Assembly (NCBI GenBank): GCA_016743945.1 | Contig: JADGFI010000010.1 | Location: 1-64,000 of the forward strand | Length of the DNA stretch: 64,000 bases | From: Desulfobacteraceae bacterium | GTDB lineage: Bacteria > Desulfobacterota > Desulfobacteria > Desulfobacterales > Desulfobacteraceae | Reading direction: 5' to 3' | Part shown: positions 34,821 through 43,931 of the stretch, in pieces | Layout: the number at the start of each line of letters is the position of its first letter | Numbering within the stretch: the first letter of the stretch is position 1 | Translations under genes and position numbers: made by a program | Notes under the pieces: generated by a model | Seen by the model: the letters and a program-made list of their open reading frames with translations, nothing else | What the model was told of the DNA's origin: nothing | Database searches by the model: none

Positions 34821-35573
34821 ATGGAATTTACAGTGTTAACCCTCTTTCCAGAGCTTGTGGATACCTTTTTTGAACATGGGATGATCCATCGGGGCATTGA
34901 AAGTCGCCTGATTACAGGAACATGTGTCAATATCAGAGATTTTTCCTGTGACCGGCACAAAACAGTGGATGACAGGCCCTATGGCGGCGGAAGCGGCATG
35001 GTCATGAAACCTGAACCCCTGGAAGCGGCTATCTCTTTTGCAAAAGAGAAAACACCCAAAGCCAAGGTCGTCTTAATGACCCCCCAGGGGATAAGATTTA
35101 ACCAACAAAAGGCCTGTGACCTTGCCAACCGACGAGAGGACCTTATTTTTGTCTGCGGCAGGTATGAAGGGATTGATGAACGCGTATACACCCAACTTGT
35201 GGATGAAGAGATCTCCATTGGGGATTATGTCATGACCGGAGGAGAATTGGCTGCCATGGCCATTATTGATTCGGTCGCCCGCATGATCCCCGGGGTTTTG
35301 GGATCAGAAGCCTCTTCCCTTTCGGATTCTTTTATTGATGACCGCCTGGAATATGCCCACTATACACGACCGGAAGTTCACAATGGTCTTTCGGTACCAG
35401 GCGTGTTGTTGTCGGGAAACCATGAACGAATAAGGCAATGGCGGAAAACATCCTCTTTACAGAGAACCTTTCTGAAACGGCCGGACCTTTTTGAAACACA
35501 GGTCCCCACAGTCGAAGAAAAAAAAATTTTAAGGCAATGGTGCCGGGAGCTTGAAACACTTGTCAACCCATAA
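34821..35573 (+). CDS. trmD: tRNA guanine37-N1 methyltransferase
   Basis: 250 residues, SPOUT-class enzyme. Starts MEFTVLTLFPELVDTFFEHG, the family N terminus; trefoil-knot motifs DDRPYGGGSGMVMKPEPLE, CGRYEGIDERV and SIGDYVMTGGELAAM are all intact. It makes m1G37 to prevent +1 frameshifting. The ATG at 34821 has AGGACAGGG upstream; a start 7 codons earlier would run into the repeat array. Confidence 0.96.
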   Translation: MEFTVLTLFPELVDTFFEHGMIHRGIESRLITGTCVNIRDFSCDRHKTVDDRPYGGGSGMVMKPEPLEAAISFAKEKTPKAKVVLMTPQGIRFNQQKACDLANRREDLIFVCGRYEGIDERVYTQLVDEEISIGDYVMTGGELAAMAIIDSVARMIPGVLGSEASSLSDSFIDDRLEYAHYTRPEVHNGLSVPGVLLSGNHERIRQWRKTSSLQRTFLKRPDLFETQVPTVEEKKILRQWCRELETLVNP

Positions 35574-36120
35574 CCTATACGTAGCACTCATCCATTTTCC
35601 GGTTATGAACCGCAAGGGAATGCCCATTGGATCTGCTCTGACCACCATTGACATGCATGATATTGCAAGGGCATCAAAAACATTTGGCGTCAAGGGATTT
35701 TATGTGGTAACCCCCTTTGCGGACCAGGCGGACCTGGCAAATCAAGTCATTGCCCACTGGACAAAAGGGGTGGGTGGTGAATTAAATCCCTCCAGAAAAG
35801 AAGCCCTTGAACTGATCCGGGTGGCAGCCACATTTGAAGAGGCCGTCCAAAGGATACAAAAAAAAGAAAAACAAGTTGTTGTAACGGTGGCAACCAGTGC
35901 CAAAAAGGTGGAGGATGCCATACCAATTAGTACACTGAAACTAAAGTTAGCGAGCAATGCGCCCCATGTCCTTGTCTTGGGCACGGCCTGGGGGATGGCT
36001 GAGGAACTGATTGATGCCTGTGATTTAAAACTTGAGCCCATCAAGGGCCTAGGTGAATATAATCACCTGTCTGTCCGGTCAGCTGCATCCATATATTTAG
36101 ATCGAATTACAAATGGCTGA
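35560..36120 (+). CDS. SPOUT-type RNA methyltransferase domain protein
   Basis: About 186 residues. Short knot-type methyltransferase of the family found next to trmD in many Desulfobacterota and Aquificae (PF09936-like): [16 protein letters not shown] at the start, [18 protein letters not shown], then [17 protein letters not shown] and a C-terminal [13 protein letters not shown] that form the SAM knot. Substrate RNA unknown. No ATG fits; TTG at 35560 with GGGAG upstream starts the conserved domain and overlaps trmD by 14 bp. Confidence 0.8.
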   Translation: MSTHNLYVALIHFPVMNRKGMPIGSALTTIDMHDIARASKTFGVKGFYVVTPFADQADLANQVIAHWTKGVGGELNPSRKEALELIRVAATFEEAVQRIQKKEKQVVVTVATSAKKVEDAIPISTLKLKLASNAPHVLVLGTAWGMAEELIDACDLKLEPIKGLGEYNHLSVRSAASIYLDRITNG

Positions 36121-36155
36121 GACAGGCCAATAGTGAAGAAAACCAGGAGGAAGAA

Positions 36156-36506
36156 ATGACAAACGTAATTGAAAAATTAGAAAGAGAACAGATGCGCCTT
36201 GATATCCCTGATTTTACCTCGGGAGATACCGTAAAAGTACACGTAAAAATCAAAGAAGGGGAAAAAGAGCGTATCCAGATGTTCCAGGGTGTGGTTATTA
36301 AAAAGACCAAAGGATTTGCCAGTGCTCGTTTTACCGTCAGAAAAATTTCCGGTGGTATTGGTGTGGAAAGAATTTTTCCCCTGCATTCCCCCAGCCTTGA
36401 TAAAATCGAAGTGGTGACCCGGGGCCGGGTCAGAAGATCCAAACTTTATTATCTAAGAGACCTTCGCGGTAAAGCAGCCAGAATCAAAGAAAAACGGTTT
36501 GCCTAA
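36156..36506 (+). CDS. rplS: 50S ribosomal protein L19
   Basis: 116 residues with the family core [52 protein letters not shown] and a basic C terminus ([20 protein letters not shown]). It lies at the 30S-50S interface. AGGAGGAAG precedes the ATG. Confidence 0.97.
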   Translation: MTNVIEKLEREQMRLDIPDFTSGDTVKVHVKIKEGEKERIQMFQGVVIKKTKGFASARFTVRKISGGIGVERIFPLHSPSLDKIEVVTRGRVRRSKLYYLRDLRGKAARIKEKRFA

Positions 36507-36525
36507 ACGAAATAACGATTACCCA

Positions 36526-37134
36526 ATGTGGGAGTTTGAACACGACACACAACGCAAAGGGTATCAAAATATTGCAGGGATAGACGAGGCCGGCAGGGGA
36601 CCCCTTGCCGGTCCTGTTGTCTCTGCTGCCGTTATTTTACCCCCGGGGTTTGCCTGCCAGGGGATCACAGACTCTAAAAAATTATCCGAAAAACGAAGGG
36701 AAGCGCTGTTCCCTCTCATCAAAAGTCAAGCCCTGGCCGTGGGAATCGGCATGGCAGATCACAGGGAAATTGATCGGATCAATATTTTACAGGCCTCCCT
36801 TTTATCCATGAAACGGGCGGTTCAAGACCTTGCCAAGGCCCCCTATTTTTTGCTCCCGGATTTTTTACTCATTGACGGAAAATTTACCATTGACATGGAT
36901 CTGCCCCAACAGGCAATTGTCCGAGGTGATTCCCGGAGCATTTCCATTGCAGCGGCATCTATTATTGCCAAAGTCACCCGGGACCGCTATATGGCCGACC
37001 TCCACACGACCTATCCCCTTTATAATTTTATCCAGCACAAGGGGTATCCCACCAAGGCCCACAAGTTAGCTATTATCGAACACGGCCCCTGCCCTTTTCA
37101 CAGGACAACCTTTAACGGGGTAATTGTCCAGTGA
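36526..37134 (+). CDS. rnhB: Ribonuclease HII
   Basis: 202 residues from the ATG at 36526. The active-site segment AGIDEAGRGPLAGPV starts near residue 16, followed by DSKKLSEKRRE, LLIDGKF and the GDSRSISIAAASIIAKVTRD segment. These provide the DEDD acidic residues. It removes ribonucleotides from DNA. An upstream TTG (36499) overlapping the rplS end is possible, but the ATG gives the usual N terminus (MWEFEHDTQRKGYQNIAGID). Confidence 0.95.
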   Translation: MWEFEHDTQRKGYQNIAGIDEAGRGPLAGPVVSAAVILPPGFACQGITDSKKLSEKRREALFPLIKSQALAVGIGMADHREIDRINILQASLLSMKRAVQDLAKAPYFLLPDFLLIDGKFTIDMDLPQQAIVRGDSRSISIAAASIIAKVTRDRYMADLHTTYPLYNFIQHKGYPTKAHKLAIIEHGPCPFHRTTFNGVIVQ

Positions 37135-37496
37135 CAAACCGGAATCAAAAAATTGGACAAACCGGTGAAAAGGCTGCTGCGCAATTTCTTTGCCAGCAAG
37201 GCTATACCCTGCTTGAACGAAACTACAGAGCTCCTTTTGCTGAAATTGATATTATTGCCAAAGAAGGTGAGTGTATCTGCTTTGTGGAAGTCAAAACAAG
37301 GACCAGCCTTAAGCGAGGCCTGCCAAGGGAATCGGTCCACCATGCCAAACAGCAAAAAATCATATCCGGGGCCTGCTTTTATCTAAAAGAAAAAAAAATC
37401 TTTAACCGCCGGGTTCGATTCGATGTGATCGACATCATTTTTACCGGTGAAACACCAGAAATAACCCTAATACGAAATGCTTTTGGAACGGTATAA
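37131..37496 (+). CDS. YraN family (UPF0102) endonuclease-like protein
   Basis: 121 residues of the UPF0102/YraN family with a restriction-endonuclease-like core: GEKAAAQFLCQQGYTLLERN, FAEIDIIAKEGECICFVEVKTR (the Asp-ExK catalytic pattern) and RFDVIDI. It starts at GTG overlapping the rnhB stop (GTGA). Role uncertain; the family neighbours rnhB in many genomes. Confidence 0.9.
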   Translation: MTNRNQKIGQTGEKAAAQFLCQQGYTLLERNYRAPFAEIDIIAKEGECICFVEVKTRTSLKRGLPRESVHHAKQQKIISGACFYLKEKKIFNRRVRFDVIDIIFTGETPEITLIRNAFGTV

Positions 37497-37521
37497 CCCC
37501 CTCCTTTTAGAAAGGTGACAA

Positions 37522-38391
37522 ATGGAGACAAGTAACCCGCCCGGTGCGCTTTACCCCGGAACCCTTTACATAGTCGCAACCCCCCTGGGCAATCTTGAAG
37601 ACATGACATTCAGGGCGGTGCGAATCTTAAAAGAGGTGGACCTGATAGCGGCCGAAGACACAAGGTATTCAAAAAGACTGCTGAACCATTATGGCATAGA
37701 GACAGGAATGATCTCCTGCCATGAACACAATGAGGCCCAAAAATCAGTTCAACTCCTAGAGGCGTTAAAGGCGGGTAAAAACATAGCCCTGATTTCAGAT
37801 GCAGGCACGCCTTTGATATCTGATCCCGGTTACACCCTTGTAAAAACGATTGCAGCTCACAACATTACCATCCTTCCCGTCCCCGGCTGCAATGCCGCCA
37901 TTGCCGGATTGAGCGTGGCCGGGCTGCCCACTGATTCTTTTCTTTTTTGCGGTTTTTTACCCAAAAAACAGCAAAAACGAGCGCTTGCCCTTGAAGGGCT
38001 CAAACAGGAAAAAGCCACGCTGATCTTCTATGAATCCCCCAAACGAATCTGTGCAATGCTCCAACAGACCCTCCCCATCTTAGGTGACAGGAGGGCTTGT
38101 CTTGCCCGGGAGATCACCAAAATGCATGAAGAATATATAAGAGGGACCCTTGGTGAGATACTTTCAACCCTTGAGCTGCGGCCCCAGGTAAAGGGCGAAT
38201 GCGTCCTTTTTATCCAGGGTGCCTCCCCCCCTCCCCCAATGACGGCGGAACACCTTGAGGAACTCATCCTTTCAAAACAAAATAAACACAAGGGCACCGC
38301 CGATCTGGCCCGGCAAATTGCAAGGGACTGCCATCTGCCAAAAAAACAGGTATATGACACCATTCTCAAACTTAGGAATACACCTTCCTGA
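37522..38391 (+). CDS. rsmI: 16S rRNA cytidine1402-2'-O-methyltransferase
   Basis: 289 residues, tetrapyrrole-methylase fold. Motifs: LYIVATPLGNLEDMTFRAV near residue 13, AAEDTRYSKRLLNHYGI, ISDAGTPLISDPGYTLV, and VPGCNAAIAGLSVAGLPTD. With RsmH it makes m4Cm1402 in the P site. The ATG has GAAAGGTG upstream and follows yraN by 25 bp. It is the last gene of the ffh operon. Confidence 0.95.
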   Translation: METSNPPGALYPGTLYIVATPLGNLEDMTFRAVRILKEVDLIAAEDTRYSKRLLNHYGIETGMISCHEHNEAQKSVQLLEALKAGKNIALISDAGTPLISDPGYTLVKTIAAHNITILPVPGCNAAIAGLSVAGLPTDSFLFCGFLPKKQQKRALALEGLKQEKATLIFYESPKRICAMLQQTLPILGDRRACLAREITKMHEEYIRGTLGEILSTLELRPQVKGECVLFIQGASPPPPMTAEHLEELILSKQNKHKGTADLARQIARDCHLPKKQVYDTILKLRNTPS

Positions 38392-38589
38392 CGGGTGATA
38401 ATTTTTTGTTCTGATTGAATCGTTTGTTGAATATTCTCATTGGGTTATCCAAATGTTAGGATTGTGTTAAAAGTTGGTGTTACCCTTGATAAATAGCGAT
38501 AAAAAGTCTAAGAATCATCTAACTTATTAAAAATATTGTTAGCAACATATGAGCCCTTACAAGGCCTTCATATCATTGCACGATAAGTA

Positions 38590-38630
38590 AAAACCGTATA
38601 TCCGCTCATTTGAGAGATACGGTTTTTTTT
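38590..38630 (+). terminator. Terminator hairpin between rsmI and the Pit transporter gene
   Basis: AAAACCGTAT (38590-38599) pairs with ATACGGTTTT (38617-38626), with an inner CTC/GAG pair, followed by a T-run to 38630. It ends the translation operon but lies only 31 bp before the transporter start, so it could also act as an attenuator if the transporter promoter lies upstream. Confidence 0.85.
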
Positions 38631-38660
38631 AGATCTAACCCAAAAAAAAGAGAGAACACA

Positions 38661-40919
38661 ATGAACATTGAATTCTACTATATCATTATTGGAATACTGG
38701 TCTTGTTTGCAATCTTTGATCTGGTTGTGGGGGTTACCAATGATGCGGTGAACTTTTTAAATTCTTCCATCGGCTCCAAAGCAGCCCCCTTTTTAACCAT
38801 AATGATCATTGCAAGCCTGGGCATCCTGGCAGGGGTTACCTTTTCCGGGGGTATGATGGAGGTGGCCCGGAAGGGGATTTTCCATCCGGAATTTTTCACC
38901 ATGCCGGAATTGTTAACCATTTTTCTGGCGGTCATGATTACCGATATCTTGCTGCTGGATCTGTTCAACACCCATGGTCTGCCCACCTCCACCACCGTCT
39001 CCATTGTATTTGAACTATTGGGGGCTGCCGTGGCCCTTTCCCTGATTAAAATTCTTGGAGCAGGAAGCTTTGGCATGGCCCTGTGGGACTATATTAATAC
39101 GGCAAAGGCCATGGCCATTGTCGGCGGTATTCTTTTGTCCATTGTGGTAGCTTTTTTCTCCGGCGCCGTAATGCAGTTTATCTCCCGAATGATATTCACC
39201 TTTGATTATAAAGAGCGCCTTAACAAGTATGGCGCTGCCTGGGGCGGGGTTGCCATGACGGCGATCACCTTTTTTATCCTGGTCAAAGGATCCAAGGGTG
39301 CCACCTTCATGGATGCCCAGACTATTTCCTGGATTAAAGCCAATTCCCTTACCATCATGGCCGGTATTTTTACGATCTCTGCGTTTATCTTTCAGATATT
39401 ACTTTCCATCTTTAAGGTCAATATCCTCAAACCCATTGTTTTGGTCGGAACCTTTGCCCTGGCCATGGCCTTTGCCGCCAACGACCTGGTCAATTTCATC
39501 GGTGTCCCCCTTGCAGGGCTAACGGCTTTCCAGAATGCCCTGGCGTCCAGCGATCCCTTGAACATCACCATGGATGCCCTGGGCACAAAAGTCCAGTCCC
39601 AGACAGGTATCATGCTGGTGGCCGGCACCATCATGGTCGTCACCCTGTGGCTGTCCAAAAAAGCCAAAACCGTCACAGAAACTGAAATCAGCCTGGGTCA
39701 GCAGGATGAGGGGATGGAACGATTTGAGTCTGTCTGGCTCTCCCGCAGGATCGTCAACCTGTTTGACAGCCTGTTTCTTTCTGTCAAACAGATCGTGCCC
39801 AAACCGCTTCGTGAATCCATTTCATCAAGGATAACACCGGTCTGTGCCAGCACCCATATGGCCCATGGGGAGAAACCCTCCTTTGACCTGATCCGCGCCT
39901 CGGTCAATCTTATGGTGGCAAGCGCTGTGGTCTCCTTTGCCACCTCCCTTAAACTGCCCTTGTCCACCACCTATGTCACCTTTATGGTGGCCATGGGATC
40001 TTCTTTTTCCGACCAGGCCTGGGGTCGGGAAAGTGCCGTCTTCAGAGTAACAGGCGTACTAACCGTTATCGGCGGATGGTTTATGACGGCATTTATTGCT
40101 TTTGTGGTTGCCTTTATCTTCGCCAACATCCTCTATTACTTTGGGGCCTTTGGTATTGTCGGTCTTGCTATTTTTGCCGGATTCATGATCTGGACGAACA
40201 AACGAAAACATGAAGATAAGGAAAAAGACAAGGAGGAAATCAATATTTACCATCTTGAAAAGGTCGAAGATTTTTCAGAATCGGTCACCGATACCTTTGA
40301 CCACCTGGCCTATCTTCTCAGGGGAATCAGGGAATCCTTTGATATCACCTTTGATGCACTGTTTGAAGAAGACCTGGACAAACTGCGACAGGAGAGAACC
40401 CGGGTCAAACATTTTCAGAACGGGACCAATATCATCATCGCCAATATTTTCAAGGTATTGCGGCTGCTGCAAAAAGAGGAAAACCATGTTTCCTATAACT
40501 ACTATCAGATCATCCGGCGCCTGCAAAAACTCGCCGACGGCCACAGAGACACGCTGATCCGCTGCACCAGACATGTGGCCAACCGGCACAAGGGGCTTTT
40601 GGATGTTCAGATACAAGAACTGCGGGAGATTAAGAAAGTAATCTTGTATATTTTTTTGAGGGTAGAAACCGCATTGAGCAAAAAAGAAATTGTCGATTGC
40701 CATGACATTGGGGAACAATTTCACTATTTAAGGGAATTGGTGGATGATTTCAATTCAAACCAAATTGAACGAATTAGGGATGATTCCTCCAAAACCAGGC
40801 TGAGTATCCTGTTCTATGCCATCAGCGGAAACTGCGTGATGATGGCCAAACAGAATGTGAAACTGCTGGAAATTTTTAATGAAGCCTTTCGCCTGGACGA
40901 TCCCAGGAAATCTTGCTAA
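38661..40919 (+). CDS. Pit-family inorganic phosphate transporter with C-terminal PhoU-like domain
   Basis: 752 residues from the ATG at 38661. The membrane part (about residues 1-520) has the duplicated Pit signature: GVTNDAVNFLNSSIG near the start and AANDLVNFIGVPLAGL near 273, with TSTTVS and STTYVTFMVAMGSSF loops. From about residue 535 the protein is soluble and helical (FSESVTDTFDHLAYLLRGI and following), resembling PhoU/DUF47 domains that usually come as a separate gene. It would import phosphate coupled to ions, with the soluble part regulating. A related anion cannot be excluded, given sat nearby. Confidence 0.85.
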   Translation: MNIEFYYIIIGILVLFAIFDLVVGVTNDAVNFLNSSIGSKAAPFLTIMIIASLGILAGVTFSGGMMEVARKGIFHPEFFTMPELLTIFLAVMITDILLLDLFNTHGLPTSTTVSIVFELLGAAVALSLIKILGAGSFGMALWDYINTAKAMAIVGGILLSIVVAFFSGAVMQFISRMIFTFDYKERLNKYGAAWGGVAMTAITFFILVKGSKGATFMDAQTISWIKANSLTIMAGIFTISAFIFQILLSIFKVNILKPIVLVGTFALAMAFAANDLVNFIGVPLAGLTAFQNALASSDPLNITMDALGTKVQSQTGIMLVAGTIMVVTLWLSKKAKTVTETEISLGQQDEGMERFESVWLSRRIVNLFDSLFLSVKQIVPKPLRESISSRITPVCASTHMAHGEKPSFDLIRASVNLMVASAVVSFATSLKLPLSTTYVTFMVAMGSSFSDQAWGRESAVFRVTGVLTVIGGWFMTAFIAFVVAFIFANILYYFGAFGIVGLAIFAGFMIWTNKRKHEDKEKDKEEINIYHLEKVEDFSESVTDTFDHLAYLLRGIRESFDITFDALFEEDLDKLRQERTRVKHFQNGTNIIIANIFKVLRLLQKEENHVSYNYYQIIRRLQKLADGHRDTLIRCTRHVANRHKGLLDVQIQELREIKKVILYIFLRVETALSKKEIVDCHDIGEQFHYLRELVDDFNSNQIERIRDDSSKTRLSILFYAISGNCVMMAKQNVKLLEIFNEAFRLDDPRKSC

Positions 40920-40941
40920 AGATACCCGATTAAATAGAACA

Positions 40942-40977
40942 AAAAGGGCCTTTCCCCATATGGGGAAAGGCCCTTTT
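40942..40977. terminator. Bidirectional terminator between Pit transporter and sat
   Basis: A perfect 16-bp inverted repeat (AAAAGGGCCTTTCCCC at 40942-40957 and its complement at 40962-40977, loop ATAT) is flanked by A- and T-runs, serving both convergent genes. Confidence 0.95.
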
Positions 40978-41024
40978 CTTTTATTTATAATCTGCTGTTA
41001 TCTAATCAATTAGAATACACCAAA

Positions 41025-42302
41025 CTACATTTTACTTCCTTCTGCATGACTCTGAAGTTTTACTTCAACTTTCTCTGTCAAAGATGCATAGTATTTTCTC
41101 AGAATAACCAGAACTTCTTCACGTCCAAAATGGTCTACCACTTCCTCGTTGTTGGAAAGGGCATGCCGCAGTTTGGTTCCGGAAAGGATAACTCTGTCAT
41201 CTTTTCCATGGGGGCAGGTTCTCATGGAAGCCATGCCATCACATTTCTTGCAGTAAAAGGTCCAGTCAATTTTCAAAGGTTCGCAAAGAAGGGCTTTGCC
41301 CGCCTCTTCGGGTGCAGGAATTTTGTCAAAAATTTCCTGCGCTTCGAACAATGTGTAGAAATCACCAACGCCGGCATGGTCACGACCGATGATCATTCTG
41401 TTGACGCCGTAGTTCTGGCGGAAGGTTGCATGGAGCAGACCTTCACGGGGACCGGCATATCTCATGTCAAGGGGATATCCACCGTTCACCACATGCTCGG
41501 GAACAAAGTAGCCTTTGATCAGGGTGTCAATACATTCGATACGAACGTCTGCAGGGATATCACCGGGTTTAAGGTTACCGATGAGAGAATGGATCAAAAC
41601 ACCGTCACATACATCAAGGGCAATCTTGCAAAGATGTTCATGGGATCTATGCATGGGATTTCTCAGCTGCATGGACGCAACATTTGCCCAGCCTTTTTCG
41701 TCAAAGATGGCACGGGTTTCTTTGGGAGTAAGGTATACGCCCTTGAATTTTTCAGGAAATTCGCCTTCGGAAAGAACTTTTACGGGACCTGCAAGGCAAA
41801 ATTCTTTTCTGGCCATAACCATCTGAACGCCGGGATGATCTTCCATGGCAGTTTTCCAGAACACATCGTCAGCAGATTCTTCGCCATGACCCTTGTATAC
41901 TTTTTCACATTCCCATTTTTTATCTTCTTCGGTCATTTCAAATTTTTCTTCGATTTTCATGGTGGCAAAAAGTTCACCATTTCTTTCGAGGGTAATTTCA
42001 TCACCTACATTGATTTCAGCGGCATCGGCAGCAGCAGCATCCAGCATTACAGGTACAGGCCAGAAGGTACCATCCGCCAGCAAAAAGTCAGCACTAACGC
42101 CTTTCCAATCCGCTTTTGTCATGAAACCGTTCAGGGGAGAAAATCCGCCAATACCCAGCATGATCAAATCACCTTTTACCTGGGAAGAAATCTCAATTTT
42201 TTTCAGACCCGCTGCTTTTTTGAGTTCAGCTTCCAGCGCAGCGCCTTCGAGTTTACAACATACAAGCCCTTTTCCACCATGAGGTGCAACTAATTTGGAC
42301 AT
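41025..42302 (-). CDS. sat: ATP sulfurylase (sulfate adenylyltransferase), dissimilatory type
   Basis: 425 residues. It activates sulfate with ATP to adenosine phosphosulfate, the first cytoplasmic step of sulfate reduction. The ATP/sulfate motifs [15 protein letters not shown] and [11 protein letters not shown] are intact; [19 protein letters not shown] is the Cys-rich insert typical of the prokaryotic homo-oligomeric enzyme. The ATG at 42302 lies 10 nt after GGAG; an in-frame TTG at 42311 is too close to it. No apr, qmo or pyrophosphatase genes are adjacent. Upstream lie two 20-bp direct repeats (42313-42360) and a possible promoter. Confidence 0.96.
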   Translation of the reverse strand: MSKLVAPHGGKGLVCCKLEGAALEAELKKAAGLKKIEISSQVKGDLIMLGIGGFSPLNGFMTKADWKGVSADFLLADGTFWPVPVMLDAAAADAAEINVGDEITLERNGELFATMKIEEKFEMTEEDKKWECEKVYKGHGEESADDVFWKTAMEDHPGVQMVMARKEFCLAGPVKVLSEGEFPEKFKGVYLTPKETRAIFDEKGWANVASMQLRNPMHRSHEHLCKIALDVCDGVLIHSLIGNLKPGDIPADVRIECIDTLIKGYFVPEHVVNGGYPLDMRYAGPREGLLHATFRQNYGVNRMIIGRDHAGVGDFYTLFEAQEIFDKIPAPEEAGKALLCEPLKIDWTFYCKKCDGMASMRTCPHGKDDRVILSGTKLRHALSNNEEVVDHFGREEVLVILRKYYASLTEKVEVKLQSHAEGSKM

Positions 42303-42312
42303 ATCAATCAAT

Positions 42313-42360
42313 CTCCTTTATTAAATTAACCTACTATAAATTAAATCAACCTACTATAAA
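42313..42360 (-). repeat. Two direct repeats in the sat leader
   Basis: Two near-identical units TTTATAGTAGGTTRATTTAAT are read on the minus strand between the HAD phosphatase and sat. Each contains a TATAGT hexamer resembling a -10 box. Confidence 0.7.
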
Positions 42361-42413
42361 CTGACAAATGTCTATCCAACATCTGCCTAAAATTCTAAAA
42401 ATAAACCCCGTAA

Positions 42414-42442
42414 GATTTAATGATGATTCAGTAATTTGTCAA
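42414..42442 (-). promoter_or_regulatory. Candidate promoter of sat
   Basis: Minus strand TTGACA (42442-42437), 17-bp spacer, TAAATC (42419-42414). The -10 is weak. It would give a leader of about 105 nt containing the direct repeats. Confidence 0.35.
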
Positions 42443-42447
42443 GAATT

Positions 42448-43080
42448 TTATTCATTTATCTGTAAAATCCCAAGGATATCCGCCATGGCATCCACATGGA
42501 TATCCGCCTCGAGTTTTGGTTGTTTAAATGCAACAAACCAGGTCCCGGCACTGCGGGCTGCTCGCAGGTCATATTCCGAGTCACCTATAAAAATCACTTC
42601 CTGGGGGTCCAGATGAAAGGCCTCCATAATTTTAAGCAATTGCTCGGGATCGGGTTTGGGATTTGCCACATCACTCGAAGTGACCACCATCTCGAAATAG
42701 GATTCAAGGTCATTGTCATTGAGAACCTGTTCCATTGTGTTGGTTCTGTTGGTGGCAATCCCCCGTATAAGTCCCTTTTCTTTTAAGCTTTTCAACAGCC
42801 GGACGAGTCCCTCTTCCACCTTCATGTAGGGAATAAACTTGGCATAGCCAATCTGTTTCAGACAGGCGAAGACCTCTTTATAATCCTCTTTTTCCGGAAA
42901 CAGATATTGGATAGCCGAAAGGACCGTCATCATGTGAACATTCACAAATTGAACATCTGTTAATTGGGGCTTACCAAAAGTGGCCAGAACTTCATCATAA
43001 AATTTTCTGTTGGCAAGGGCCGTATCAAACAGTACACCGTCGCAGTCAAAGACCACTGCTTTTATTTTTGAAATATCCAT
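42448..43080 (-). CDS. HAD-superfamily hydrolase (phosphoglycolate phosphatase-like)
   Basis: 210 residues, subclass I HAD phosphatase: motif I VVFDCDGVLFDT (9-20), motif II IATNRTN, motif III Lys in NPKPDPEQL, motif IV FIGDSEYDLRAA. The cap domain between motifs I and II is helical, as in Gph/PGMB proteins. It hydrolyses a small phosphate ester; substrate unknown. It is read in the same direction as sat, ending 145 bp before its start codon. Confidence 0.88.
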   Translation of the reverse strand: MDISKIKAVVFDCDGVLFDTALANRKFYDEVLATFGKPQLTDVQFVNVHMMTVLSAIQYLFPEKEDYKEVFACLKQIGYAKFIPYMKVEEGLVRLLKSLKEKGLIRGIATNRTNTMEQVLNDNDLESYFEMVVTSSDVANPKPDPEQLLKIMEAFHLDPQEVIFIGDSEYDLRAARSAGTWFVAFKQPKLEADIHVDAMADILGILQINE

Positions 43081-43113
43081 ATATTTTATACCATTTTTTA
43101 ATTTGCACAGGAA

Positions 43114-43842
43114 TTATGATTTGCTTTTTTCTGCAAGATAAATGGCGTATACCCTTATTGTAAGCTTTGGTTTGTATTTAGAATCTGTCTTGAGGGTAAT
43201 GATATCATAAAAATCATCTGCCTTTTGGGAGGTGCTGGTAATTTTCACCTGCCAGACCAAATTTTCCTTGCCCGATTTCACCATATCCGGCGTTACCATA
43301 TCCGGCGTTACCAGGGTTGCCTTGATCTGGGTGTTAAATTTTTGATCCAACCCCAAAATTGAAAACTTGTATTTTTCCATTGGGATGATGGTGACCACGG
43401 TCTCGAGCACATCCCCCGGGGCACCGCTCAAACTGACCGTCCGGGGAGTAATCGCCACCACAGCGTCCACCATCCCGGTCACCGTCAGATTAAATTTTTT
43501 ATTTTCCGGATCATCTGTTTTAACCAGGATATTTTTTGTCAGTCTTTTCCCCCCATACCCATTTGTTTTAATACCGATTTGAATTTTACCTTCCCCTCCC
43601 GGGGGAATTTGTTTGTCGTAGGAACGACTGTCACACCCTCAGGGAGTTAATACTTTGGTAATATTTAAAACCGTGTCCCCTGTATTTCTGACAATGAATT
43701 CATGGTGTATTTTCTCACCTTCCGGCAGGGGGGAAAACTCAAAAACAGCGTCTAAAGGAGATGCCTTGGGAGCAGCACTAACAGGCAAACAAAACAAACC
43801 CACTGCCAAAAGAATCGTCAAAACATTAAATAATTTTCTCAT
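43114..43842 (-). CDS. Exported DUF1573 selenoprotein (Sec68)
   Basis: Two open segments in the same frame are joined by a single TGA at 43641-43639; read through, they give a 242-residue protein. Residues 1-23 are a signal peptide (MRKLFNVLTILLAVGLFCLP, then VSA). After it comes a DUF1573 immunoglobulin-like domain: HHEFIVRNTGDTVLNITKVLTP-U-GCD. DUF1573 proteins have Val/Pro-Ser-Cys-Gly-Cys at this site, so the first Cys is selenocysteine. The typical IPPGGEGKIQIGIKT and LTVTGMV strands follow. Signal peptide, domain match and frame continuity all argue against a pseudogene. AGGG lies 4 nt before the ATG. Function unknown, presumably periplasmic redox or metal binding. Confidence 0.85.
43591..43628 (-). 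promoter_or_regulatory. Candidate SECIS hairpins of the DUF1573 selenoprotein
   Basis: Two hairpins follow the UGA: GUCGU/ACGAC around UCCU (43628-43615) and UUCCCC/GGGGAA around CGGGA (43607-43591). The first is at the right distance but has no G in its loop; the second has a G-rich loop but begins at the outer limit of the usual distance. Which one SelB would use is unclear. Confidence 0.35.
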
Positions 43843-43931
43843 AACACCCTATTGCTTTAAGTTCCTAAATTTTAGAAAAACGTTTCATTTCAAGTTTATA
43901 TTTTCTGGATTAAAAACACAAGTCTGCTGTT

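Noticed and set aside
41046..42293. Long plus-strand frame (about 415 codons) opposite sat
   Set aside because: Antisense to ATP sulfurylase, whose motifs are intact; composition (many Phe, Gly, His) is typical of a shadow frame.
43483..43641. Frameshifted DUF1573 pseudogene
   Set aside because: No shift is needed; only TGA interrupts, exactly at a conserved Cys position, and the downstream domain is undamaged.
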